From: UMGS1502 sp045545435
GTDB lineage: Bacteria; Actinomycetota; Coriobacteriia; Coriobacteriales; Eggerthellaceae
NCBI GenBank assembly: GCA_045545435.1
Contig: JAZQAV010000041.1
Span: 1 to 7,652 of the forward strand
Length of the DNA stretch: 7,652 bases
Reading direction: 5' to 3'
Shown here: piece after piece, positions 1-6,785 of the stretch
Layout: each line of letters starts with the position of its first letter
How positions within the stretch are numbered: the first letter of the stretch is position 1
Position numbers and translations under genes: made by a program
The notes under the pieces: model-generated
Seen by the model: only the letters and a program-made list of their open reading frames with translations
Told to the model about the DNA's origin: nothing
Database searches by the model: none

Positions 1-1
1 C

Positions 2-3000
2 CCCTACGAAATACCCAATATGGATTTGGTTGTGGACGCGCTTGAAGAAGCGGTGCGCGCCCGCAAAAGCATTGTGGTGTTTGGCGACTTCGATGTGGAC
101 GGAATTTCCGCAACAGCCGTGCTCACGCGTGGATTGCGCGCGTTGGGCGCGCTTGCAACGCCCTTCATACCGCGTCGTTTTGAAGACGGCTATGGTCTGT
201 CGTTGAGCGCCTTCGAACGCGTTAAAGAATTCTCTCCCGACCTCATTGTTAACACCGACTGCGGTATTGCGGGCAAATTCGAAATTGAGCAAATTGTGGC
301 GCAGGGCGTTGACGTGGTGGTAACCGATCATCATGAGCCGGCCGATTTGGTGCCGCAGGGCATACCGGTAACCGATCCCAAAATGGGGGACAACCTGCCC
401 AGTGCGGTTTTGGCGGGTGTGGGCGTTGCGCTTAAAGTGGTGCAAGCTTTGGGAGCGCGCTTCGGTTTCCCTCATTTGTGGCGCTCGTATACCGATTTGG
501 CAACGCTGGGCACGGTGGCCGACCTCATGCCCATGGTGGGCGAAAACCGCGCATTGGTTTCGGACGGTTTGGAGCGCATAAACCACAATCCGCGCCCCTG
601 CATCGCCGCGCTTTTGGGACGCGCTGGCGCCTCGGGCAAACCGGTCACGGCCACGAACATGAGCTTTTCGCTGGTACCGCGCTTAAATGCTGCGGGGCGC
701 ATGGGCGATGCCCAAACAGCGTTGGATTTGCTGATGACCGACGATTTCGAAACAGCGTGTCAGCTGGCGGCGGCACTTGAGGACATCAACGACAGGCGGC
801 GCACCATCGAGGCCGAGCTTTCCGAATTCGCCCGCGAAAAGGCCGCAGAGGTTTACCATGGTCAGCGTGCCTTGGTTGTTGCAGGCGAAGGCTGGCACGA
901 GGGGGTTAAGGGCATCGTTGCCTCGCGCCTCGTGCACGCCTACGGAGTGCCCTGTTTGCTGTTTACCATCGATGGCGATGAAGCGCACGGCAGCGGACGC
1001 ACCATCGGCCAGGTTAACCTGTTTGAGGCGGTGGCCAGCACCGAAGACTTGCTGACGCGCTACGGTGGACATGAGGCCGCGGTTGGCATCACGTTGCCGG
1101 CCAGCAATTTGGACGCCTTTGCCAAGCGCTTGTGCGATTACATGGACCAGCTTCCCGACGACGCCTTCCATCCGCTTATTGAGGTGGATGCTACGGTAAG
1201 CCTGGAAGAGCTCACCATAGAGAACGTCGAAAAGCTTGAGATGCTTGCACCATTCGGCCAGGAGAACAAGGTGCCCTGTTTGCTTGCGCGCGATGTAACC
1301 GTGGTAAACGGCCGGGCGGTGGGCGCCGAAAAGAACCATTTCTCGTGCACGCTCTCTGATGGCACCAATCGCGTTGCGGGCATCATGTTCCATTGCAACG
1401 ACATCGAAATGCTCATGAGCAATACGAGCGTTGTTAATGCGGCGTTCGAGGCGCAAGTTGACGAATGGCGCGGGAGGCGCTCTGTTAAAGCGATGCTTCG
1501 CTCGCTCGCTCCCTCCACCATGTGCGCGGCGCTGCAGGCAACGCTCGATCCCACGAACACCAGCTTCGTCAGCAGCTTGTTTGCCGCCGACGATGACGCA
1601 TTTCTTAAACCCGCCTCTGAAACCGCCGCGGACGTGGAATCGTTCGAAGCGGACAGGATTGCCAACCGTGCGCTGTGGTCCCAGCGCGCGCAAGACGACC
1701 CTGCGGCGCTTGAAGAGGCCGTTGTTTCGGCGTTGATAGGCGACAGCGTTTTGCACAATTCGCAGAAGGAATCGCTTGCTCACCTGCGCAACGGCGAATC
1801 GCTGCTCACGGTAATGGCCACAGGTCGCGGCAAATCGCTTATTTTCTATGTGCACGCGGCCGTAGTTGCCCTGCGCGATCGCAAGGTGAGCATTTTTGTG
1901 TATCCGCTGCGGGCACTCGTTTCCGACCAGGCTTTCCATCTGAATACCGCCTTTGCGCGTTTTGGCTTGTCCGTGGAAACGCTGTGCGGCGAAACCGTGC
2001 GCGAAGAGCGCGAGCGCATCTACCGCTCGCTTGATGAGGGGACAACCGACATTCTGCTTACCACTCCGGAGTTCCTTGCCTTCCATGCTCAGCGCATAGC
2101 TCAACATGCGAATGTGGGATTTGCCGTTATCGACGAGGCGCACCACGTCATCCAGGCAAGCGACGGCTCCCGCGAGGCCTATGGCAAACTGGGCCAATCG
2201 CTCGTGCAATTTGGTTCGCCTACCGTGCTGGCGCTTACGGCAACGGCCAACGGCGAGGTTGCGCGCCGCATTATGGACGAGCTGCCCATTACGGCGGCGG
2301 TTTTTGACGTTACCGCTCGACCCAACTTGGACATTGACGATCGCCGTGGAATAAAAGCGCGCGAGGATTATCTGGCTAAACTGGTGGCCACGGGCGAGAA
2401 AACGGTTGTGTACGTGAGCACGCGCGAGCAATCGGTGGCCGTGGCGCGCATGCTGCGTGCGCGCGTTCCGCAGTTGGCCCTGATGATTGGCTTTTACAAC
2501 GGGGCGCTCGATCGTGAGGAGCGTGCCCGCATTGAAGAACTTTTCCGCACGGGGGCGCTTACCACGTTGGTAACCACGGCCGCGTTTGGCGAAGGCGTTA
2601 ATATTCCCGACATCAGGCACGTTGCGTTGTACGGCATGCCGCTGAATGAAATCGAATTCAATCAGATGAGCGGGCGTGCGGGTCGTGACGGCGACCAAGC
2701 GTTCGTCCATTTGCTGTACGGCCGCGATGATGCCGCCTTCAACGAACGCTTCCTGGCGGGCTTAACTCCCGATAGGGATGTTTTGGCAAACGTGTACCGT
2801 TATTTGCGCACGCGCCAGAGCGCCATGGGGCACGGGTATTTCATTTTGAACATCGTGCAGGCTGCGCATGAAATAGCCCCTGATGAAACCCTGCGTCCCG
2901 AAGGAGTGAGCTGCGCGTTGTTGGTATTTCGCGAGCTGGGGCTTATCGATGTCCACGCTTCGGCGCTCGACCGCGAGGCACCGCGCATGGTTATGGTTCG

Positions 3001-3220
3001 CACCGACCACGAGAAGGTGGATTTGGCCGACAGCGTTCGCTACCGCGAGGGCATGAGCGTGCGCGATCTGTTTGGCACCTACAAGCAGCGTGCATTGTGC
3101 GAAAGCGCAAGCGCGTTGCGCGATCGTATTACCAGGCCTATTGTTCCCCCGTGTGCGGCAGCCTCCAAGGCGGCCTTGGACTACACGTGCATCGAAACAG
3201 AAGACGAGGACGACTTCTAG
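2..3220 (+). CDS. recJ: RecJ single-stranded-DNA exonuclease fused to a RecQ-like helicase (5' end outside window)
   Basis: Residues are numbered from the ATG at base 20, but the frame is open from base 2 (PYEIPN before that Met). This matches the RecJ stretch just ahead of the first catalytic motif, and no ribosome binding site precedes base 20, so the true start lies upstream. The DHH core shows DFDVDG (23-28), NTDCGI (78-83), TDHHE (102-106), LGTVADLMP (163-171) and LNAAGRMGD (222-230). The DHHA1 part has RYGGHEAAVG (347-356), and an OB-like region spans about 385-495. After an acidic linker (about 510-565) comes a superfamily 2 helicase: ATGRGKS (600-606), DEAHH (705-709), LTATA (739-743), AFGEGVN (855-861) and QMSGRAGRDG (882-891). 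Residues 915-1015 resemble the RecJ C-terminal domain of Gram-positive bacteria. No RecQ zinc cysteine cluster or HRDC domain is visible. RecJ enzymes degrade single strands 5'-3' in recombination and mismatch or excision repair; the helicase would plausibly feed the nuclease. The protein ends ETEDEDDF. RecJ identity is firm; RecQ-like is the best helicase match. Confidence 0.93.
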   Translation, partial: PYEIPNMDLVVDALEEAVRARKSIVVFGDFDVDGISATAVLTRGLRALGALATPFIPRRFEDGYGLSLSAFERVKEFSPDLIVNTDCGIAGKFEIEQIVAQGVDVVVTDHHEPADLVPQGIPVTDPKMGDNLPSAVLAGVGVALKVVQALGARFGFPHLWRSYTDLATLGTVADLMPMVGENRALVSDGLERINHNPRPCIAALLGRAGASGKPVTATNMSFSLVPRLNAAGRMGDAQTALDLLMTDDFETACQLAAALEDINDRRRTIEAELSEFAREKAAEVYHGQRALVVAGEGWHEGVKGIVASRLVHAYGVPCLLFTIDGDEAHGSGRTIGQVNLFEAVASTEDLLTRYGGHEAAVGITLPASNLDAFAKRLCDYMDQLPDDAFHPLIEVDATVSLEELTIENVEKLEMLAPFGQENKVPCLLARDVTVVNGRAVGAEKNHFSCTLSDGTNRVAGIMFHCNDIEMLMSNTSVVNAAFEAQVDEWRGRRSVKAMLRSLAPSTMCAALQATLDPTNTSFVSSLFAADDDAFLKPASETAADVESFEADRIANRALWSQRAQDDPAALEEAVVSALIGDSVLHNSQKESLAHLRNGESLLTVMATGRGKSLIFYVHAAVVALRDRKVSIFVYPLRALVSDQAFHLNTAFARFGLSVETLCGETVREERERIYRSLDEGTTDILLTTPEFLAFHAQRIAQHANVGFAVIDEAHHVIQASDGSREAYGKLGQSLVQFGSPTVLALTATANGEVARRIMDELPITAAVFDVTARPNLDIDDRRGIKAREDYLAKLVATGEKTVVYVSTREQSVAVARMLRARVPQLALMIGFYNGALDREERARIEELFRTGALTTLVTTAAFGEGVNIPDIRHVALYGMPLNEIEFNQMSGRAGRDGDQAFVHLLYGRDDAAFNERFLAGLTPDRDVLANVYRYLRTRQSAMGHGYFILNIVQAAHEIAPDETLRPEGVSCALLVFRELGLIDVHASALDREAPRMVMVRTDHEKVDLADSVRYREGMSVRDLFGTYKQRALCESASALRDRITRPIVPPCAAASKAALDYTCIETEDEDDF

Positions 3221-3298
3221 GCTTACGGCGCATGGCTCCATTGATTTCTGTTTGCGCGTGCAAAACATACTCACACGCACGTAGATGCCGTACTGAGA

Positions 3299-3304
3299 TA
3301 TAAT
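3299..3304 (+). promoter_or_regulatory. Candidate -10 element of the rel promoter (TATAAT)
   Basis: This is a perfect TATAAT in the 174-base gap after recJ, about 90 bases ahead of the rel start codon. No good -35 box sits at 16-18 bases: the hexamer at 3276-3281 (CGCACG) matches TTGACA at only two positions. The call therefore rests on the -10 and the AT-rich setting. It implies that rel has its own promoter with a leader of roughly 80-85 bases and need not depend on readthrough from recJ. Confidence 0.5.
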
Positions 3305-3341
3305 TAAAGATTACGGGCCGCACCTCGTATGCAGTCCCTAA

Positions 3342-3351
3342 AAACATGTTT
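3342..3351. repeat. 10-base perfect palindrome AAACATGTTT in the rel leader
   Basis: AAACATGTTT reads the same on both strands and lies between the candidate -10 and the ribosome binding site of rel. The half-site AAACAT recurs at 3263-3268, upstream of the -10, and at 3370-3375, just ahead of the Shine-Dalgarno. This layout would suit a repressor or other dimeric regulator, but no known operator consensus (LexA, for example) is matched. An AT-rich 10-mer can also be palindromic by chance. Confidence 0.3.
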
Positions 3352-3380
3352 GTACCCTTGATGATTCTGAAACATAACAG

Positions 3381-3386
3381 AGGAGG
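3381..3386 (+). promoter_or_regulatory. Ribosome binding site of rel (AGGAGG)
   Basis: A full AGGAGG lies 8 bases before the ATG at 3395 and fixes that start. The other nearby ATG (3388) is out of frame and only one base from the Shine-Dalgarno. Confidence 0.9.
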
Positions 3387-3394
3387 CATGCGAC

Positions 3395-5800
3395 ATGGCC
3401 AAGAGCGCAAACGAAACCGCTATCGCATCCGCCGGCAATGGTCGTGTGGCGAGCTTTAAGGCGAACAATGCCAAAGGCTCTTCCCTGGAAAACGATTATC
3501 TGAGCAGCACCGATTACAAAGTTGGTGGCGATAGGCGCGACTACGGTGAGGCGCCGGAAGAGCGATTTGCCCTTTTGCAAGATATGGCGAGCGCTTACTT
3601 GAGCGAAGAGGAAGAAGAGGAGCTCGAAAAAGCGTTCATTTTTGCCGCTGGTGCCCATCGCGGACAGAAGCGCAAAAGCGGCGAGCCGTTCATCGCGCAT
3701 CCCATCGAGGTGGCTATCATCCTGGCCGACCTGCGTATGGACCTCGAAACTCTCGAAGCTGCATTGCTCCATGACACTATTGAGGACACCAAGGTCACCG
3801 AGAAGGAAGTTATCGAGCGTTTCGGCGAGAACGTCGCTCGACTGGTTGAGGGCGTCACGAAGATTTCCCGCATCGAGGTTGAGAGCCTCTCCGACGAACA
3901 GGCGGCAACCATCCGCAAGATGTTCGTTGCGATGAACCAAGACATTCGCGTTGTTGTCATTAAGCTGGCCGACCGCTTGCACAACATGCGCACGTTGGGG
4001 TCGTTGCGCGAAGATCGCCGCATCTTCAAAGCGCGCGAGACGCTTGAAATTTATGCGCCCATCGCTCATCGCTTGGGCATCAACTCGATTAAATGGGAGC
4101 TTGAAGACCTCTCGTTCTTCTACCTTGAACCGTCGAAGTACCGCATGGTCAGCCGCATGGTTAAGGAGAGCCGCGAAGAGCGCGAACGCTACCTCGAGCA
4201 AATTGTCCAAATACTGCGCGACGAGATGGAGAAGGTGGGTATTGAGGCGCAGGTCATGGGCCGTCCAAAGCACCTGTACTCCATCTACCAAAAGATGACC
4301 AAGCGCGATAAGGACTTTTCCGAGATCTTCGACCTTATCGCCGTTCGCCTTATTGTTGAATCGGTAAGCGATTGCTATTCGGTTCTGGGCGCCGTCCACT
4401 CGTTGTGGCATCCGATGCCCGGCCGCTTCAAAGACTACATCGCCATGCCGAAGAACAACATGTACCAAAGCTTGCACACCACCGTCATCGGTCCGTCGGG
4501 TCGTCCGCTTGAGGTGCAGATACGTACCGTAGAGATGCACCAACGCAGTGAGTTCGGCGTTGCGGCGCACTGGCTGTACAAGGAAAAAGGCGGCAAGCAA
4601 GGTAAAGATATCGAGTTCGACCGGCAGTTGGCGTGGTTGCGCCAGATGGTTGACTGGCAAGACGACACGCAGGATTCGCGCGAGTTCCTGAAGGATCTTA
4701 AGGTTGACCTCGATCCCGATGAGGTGTTCGTGTTCACGCCCAAGGGCGAGGTTAAAAGCCTGCGCGCTGGCTCGACGCCTGTCGACTTTGCCTACTCCAT
4801 CCATACCGAGGTTGGCAATCACTGCGTGGGCTCGAAGGTTAACGGCAAAATTGTTCCGCTTACGTACGAGCTGCAGTTGGGCGATCGCGTTGAGGTGCTC
4901 ACCCAAAAAAGCGCCACACCCTCGCGTGGCTGGCTGAACTTCGTTAAAACGCCGTCGGCGCGCACGAAGATTCGCAACTACTTCGCCAAAATCAACCGCG
5001 GCGACGACCTGCAGGTTGGCCACGATAAGCTTATTCGCGAGATGCGCAAGCACGGCATGGGACTTTCGAGCGCTCAGTCGATGCGCGCCATTCGCACGGC
5101 GGCCGAGAACTTGGGCTACAAAGACAGCGACGACATGGTTGTGGCCATCGGCACGGGCAAGGAAAGTGCTCAGCACGTTGCAAACCGAATTTTGAAGCTG
5201 GTGGTTGACCGCGGCACCAAAGAAGCCGAGCTGCCGGGCATTGGCTCGTCGGCAACGTCAACGGGCAAAATGCCGCCCATGCTCACCAGCGTGAAGCGCC
5301 CCAAGCGCCACGAGACGCATTCGTCAACGGGTGTGGTGGTAAAGGGCCTCGACGATGTTTTGGTTCGCCTGTCGCGCTGCTGTAACCCGGTGCCCGGCGA
5401 CAAAATTCTGGGCTTTGTAACGCGCGGCCGCGGCGTTTCGGTGCATCGCGCCGATTGCCCGAATGCCAAGGATCTCATGCGCGAACCCGAGCGCATCATC
5501 GACGTGGAATGGGAGAAAGACCCCAGCGTTTCCACTTCGTACAAAATTGACCTGCATGTTGAGGCGCTGGATCGCATGAACCTGCTGCGCGACGTGGTGG
5601 CGGTTTTGTCGGAAGAGGGCGTCAACGTGCTGAATTCGTCAAGCACCACCCAACGCGATGGCGTGGTTACCATGCACTTCCTGTTCCAGGTGTCCGATGT
5701 GGCCCATGTTGACGATATCATCATGGGCTTGTACGGCGTCGATGACGTGTTTGAGGCGCGCCGCATGTACCCAGGTGAAAGCGTGGGCAAGAAGGGCTAA
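3395..5800 (+). CDS. relA: Bifunctional (p)ppGpp synthetase/hydrolase, long RelA/SpoT homologue (Rel)
   Basis: This cytosolic stringent-response enzyme makes (p)ppGpp from ATP and GTP/GDP on starved ribosomes and also degrades it. It is 801 residues long. A polar N-terminal extension (about 1-55) precedes the HD hydrolase domain, whose site looks intact: H102 (FIAHP), H126-D127 and E130-D131 (LLHDTIED), D193 and N197 (KLADRLHNMRT). The synthetase follows with GRPKHLYSIYQK (289-300), the RxKD signature R304-D305-K306-D307 typical of bifunctional enzymes rather than ExDD of RelA-only types, D313, Y357 (NMYQSLHT) and E373/Q375 (LEVQIRT). Regulatory domains are TGS (about 441-503, with H470), a helical region, a zinc-finger-type module with C662-C663, H684 and C688, and a C-terminal ACT domain (about 718-790). 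It lies 174 bases after recJ and 33 bases before the MBL gene. The enzyme is expected to have both activities. Confidence 0.97.
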   Translation: MAKSANETAIASAGNGRVASFKANNAKGSSLENDYLSSTDYKVGGDRRDYGEAPEERFALLQDMASAYLSEEEEEELEKAFIFAAGAHRGQKRKSGEPFIAHPIEVAIILADLRMDLETLEAALLHDTIEDTKVTEKEVIERFGENVARLVEGVTKISRIEVESLSDEQAATIRKMFVAMNQDIRVVVIKLADRLHNMRTLGSLREDRRIFKARETLEIYAPIAHRLGINSIKWELEDLSFFYLEPSKYRMVSRMVKESREERERYLEQIVQILRDEMEKVGIEAQVMGRPKHLYSIYQKMTKRDKDFSEIFDLIAVRLIVESVSDCYSVLGAVHSLWHPMPGRFKDYIAMPKNNMYQSLHTTVIGPSGRPLEVQIRTVEMHQRSEFGVAAHWLYKEKGGKQGKDIEFDRQLAWLRQMVDWQDDTQDSREFLKDLKVDLDPDEVFVFTPKGEVKSLRAGSTPVDFAYSIHTEVGNHCVGSKVNGKIVPLTYELQLGDRVEVLTQKSATPSRGWLNFVKTPSARTKIRNYFAKINRGDDLQVGHDKLIREMRKHGMGLSSAQSMRAIRTAAENLGYKDSDDMVVAIGTGKESAQHVANRILKLVVDRGTKEAELPGIGSSATSTGKMPPMLTSVKRPKRHETHSSTGVVVKGLDDVLVRLSRCCNPVPGDKILGFVTRGRGVSVHRADCPNAKDLMREPERIIDVEWEKDPSVSTSYKIDLHVEALDRMNLLRDVVAVLSEEGVNVLNSSSTTQRDGVVTMHFLFQVSDVAHVDDIIMGLYGVDDVFEARRMYPGESVGKKG

Positions 5801-5823
5801 GCCGCTTTATTTCTTCGTCATGC

Positions 5824-5829
5824 AAGGAG
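5824..5829 (+). promoter_or_regulatory. Ribosome binding site of the MBL hydrolase gene (AAGGAG)
   Basis: AAGGAG ends only 4 bases before the ATG at 5834, slightly closer than usual. No in-frame start codon lies between the rel stop and this ATG. The next alternative, GTG at 5852, has no comparable site, so 5834 is the best start. Confidence 0.7.
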
Positions 5830-5833
5830 AGCT

Positions 5834-6532
5834 ATGTTCGATCAAGAAAGTGTGTACCAGGTTGAAGGGGGTTGCCTTCCCTTTGAGTTTTTGGTCATGG
5901 GCCCCATCGAAAACAATGTGTACCTTATAACGTGCCCCGATGGCGTGATGGTGGTTGACCCCACGTGCGAGCCTGAACGCATTCTGCAGGCGCTTGGCGG
6001 GCGTAAGGTGTGCGCTATCGTGCTCACGCACAAGCACTGGGATCACGTGGGCGCTGCGGCGGCATTGCGCGAAGCGACGGGTGCCCCGGTTGTGGCCTCT
6101 GCGCTGGATGCTGAATATATTACGGGCGCTGTTGCGATGCCCTTGGAAAACCATCCCATCGAACCGTGCACGGTGGACGTTACGGTTGAGGGCGGGGAAG
6201 AGCTTGAACTGGGCGGCGTTACCTGGAACGTGATTGCAACGCCGGGTCACACGCCCGGAAGCATCTGCTTGTTCGCCAATGCGGAAGCAGGAACCGTTGT
6301 GGGGGGTGCTCCTGTGTTGGTGGCGGGGGACACGCTGTTCTTTGGTTCCATCGGGCGCACCGATTTTCCTGGTGGCAGCATGGATGACATGCGCAAATCG
6401 CTGGCAAAGCTCGCGCAGCTTCCGGACGACACCATTGTGCTTCCGGGGCACAACGCTTTGACCACCATCAAGGATGAGCGCCGTCGTGTGTTCGCACGGT
6501 TTTTGCCGGCCGATCCGCAGTTGCGGTTGTAG
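5834..6532 (+). CDS. MBL-fold metallo-hydrolase, glyoxalase-II-like
   Basis: This 232-residue soluble protein has no signal peptide or membrane segment. The metallo-beta-lactamase motifs are all present in order: D42 (VVDPT), the metal-binding THKHWDHVG (65-73; H66, H68, D70, H71), H139 in ATPGHTPGS (135-143), D166 in AGDTLF, the GRTDFPGG stretch (174-181) and H205 in LPGH. GRTDFPGG and the C-terminal TTIKDERR are typical of the small glyoxalase-II-like (YcbL-type) hydrolases, which bind one or two metal ions, usually zinc. Hydroxyacylglutathione or another thioester is a possible substrate, but the sequence does not decide it. A glycine/valine-rich stretch, EAGTVVGGAPV (151-161), sits before the AGDTLF strand and looks like a small loop extension. 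With only 33 bases between it and rel and no terminator visible, it is probably co-transcribed with rel; similar genes lie near relA in many Gram-positive bacteria. Confidence 0.9.
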   Translation: MFDQESVYQVEGGCLPFEFLVMGPIENNVYLITCPDGVMVVDPTCEPERILQALGGRKVCAIVLTHKHWDHVGAAAALREATGAPVVASALDAEYITGAVAMPLENHPIEPCTVDVTVEGGEELELGGVTWNVIATPGHTPGSICLFANAEAGTVVGGAPVLVAGDTLFFGSIGRTDFPGGSMDDMRKSLAKLAQLPDDTIVLPGHNALTTIKDERRRVFARFLPADPQLRL

Positions 6533-6590
6533 CAGTGAGCAGAAGCGGAGCTCTGGGCAGCTAGGCGGCGGGTTGCACACCAGGGGTGTA

Positions 6591-6648
6591 CGTTGCAAGC
6601 TCGGCGATGCCACGTGGCGGTAGAACGCGTTGCGAGCTTGACGGTGCC
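6591..6648. repeat. Imperfect direct repeat pair with a nested 8-base inverted repeat
   Basis: Two 21-base copies, 6591-6611 and 6628-6648, match at 17 of 21 positions, both starting CGTTGC and ending TGCC. A third CGTTGC starts at 6667, so the cores are spaced 37 and 39 bases apart. Within the pair, CAAGCTCG (6596-6603) and CGAGCTTG (6633-6640) are perfect inverted partners that could close a 29-base loop. The gap 6533-6785 holds no convincing gene. The repeat could be a protein-binding array, a structured RNA or degenerate sequence; I cannot tell which. Confidence 0.45.
6609..6618. repeat. Perfect palindrome GCCACGTGGC
   Basis: This ten-base perfect palindrome lies inside the loop of the 8-base inverted repeat (6596-6603/6633-6640). 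It may be an operator half-site or a small hairpin (GCC stem, ACGT loop). Another short palindrome, AACGCGTT, follows at 6624-6631. No T-run follows either, so neither acts as an intrinsic terminator. Confidence 0.35.
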
Positions 6649-6653
6649 TTTTG

Positions 6654-6665
6654 GCGCTTAAGCGC
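6654..6665. repeat. Perfect 12-base palindrome GCGCTTAAGCGC
   Basis: A perfect 12-base inverted repeat lies about 90 bases ahead of the candidate -10 of the DUF47 gene. It could form a hairpin with a TTAA loop or bind a dimeric regulator. It has no following T-run, so it is not a standard terminator for the rel-MBL transcript. Confidence 0.35.
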
Positions 6666-6752
6666 ACGTTGCGGCGCATCGGGTTTTCCAACACAACGCC
6701 ATCATTCTTTGCACGCAGCTCCGTTTCTTCTTTCATTTGCTGCATATTGATA

Positions 6753-6758
6753 TAGAAT
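6753..6758 (+). promoter_or_regulatory. Candidate -10 element of the DUF47 gene (TAGAAT)
   Basis: TAGAAT differs from TATAAT at one base and lies in the AT-rich stretch 6741-6765, ahead of the DUF47 ribosome binding site. CTTTCA at 6730-6735, 17 bases upstream, is a weak -35 with three of six matches. An overlapping register, TATAGA at 6751-6756, is also possible. The predicted leader would be only about 20 bases. Confidence 0.4.
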
Positions 6759-6773
6759 CGAATTATCCCGATT

Positions 6774-6780
6774 AAGGAGG
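6774..6780 (+). promoter_or_regulatory. Ribosome binding site of the DUF47 gene (AAGGAGG)
   Basis: A near-perfect Shine-Dalgarno lies 5 bases before GTG at 6786. It decides the GTG start, since no ATG lies at a suitable distance. Confidence 0.9.
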
Positions 6781-6785
6781 TTCAC

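Noticed and set aside
683..2710. 675-codon open frame on the minus strand across recJ
   Set aside because: It lies wholly opposite a coding sequence with clear conserved motifs, and its Arg/His/Gly/Asn-rich translation has no recognisable domain. It is a by-product of codon bias.
3164..3180. Perfect 7-base stem with 3-base loop (TCCAAGG/CCTTGGA)
   Set aside because: It lies inside the recJ coding sequence and has no T-run after it, so it is not a terminator.
3251..3264. Short hairpin TTTGC-GCGT-GCAAA after recJ
   Set aside because: The stem is only 5 bases and is AT-weak, followed by A residues rather than T; it is not a convincing terminator.
3329..3361. Ten-codon leader peptide (MQSLKTCLYP) ahead of rel
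   Set aside because: It has no ribosome binding site and no codon run or attenuator structure to suggest regulation.
3338..5176. 612-codon open frame on the minus strand across rel
   Set aside because: It is the antisense shadow of a fully conserved rel gene, with no domain and no ribosome binding site at its start.
5807..6745. 312-codon minus-strand frame spanning the MBL gene and part of the 6533-6785 gap
   Set aside because: Its start at 6745 has no Shine-Dalgarno, most of it is antisense to the MBL gene, and the portion in the gap shows no recognisable protein features.
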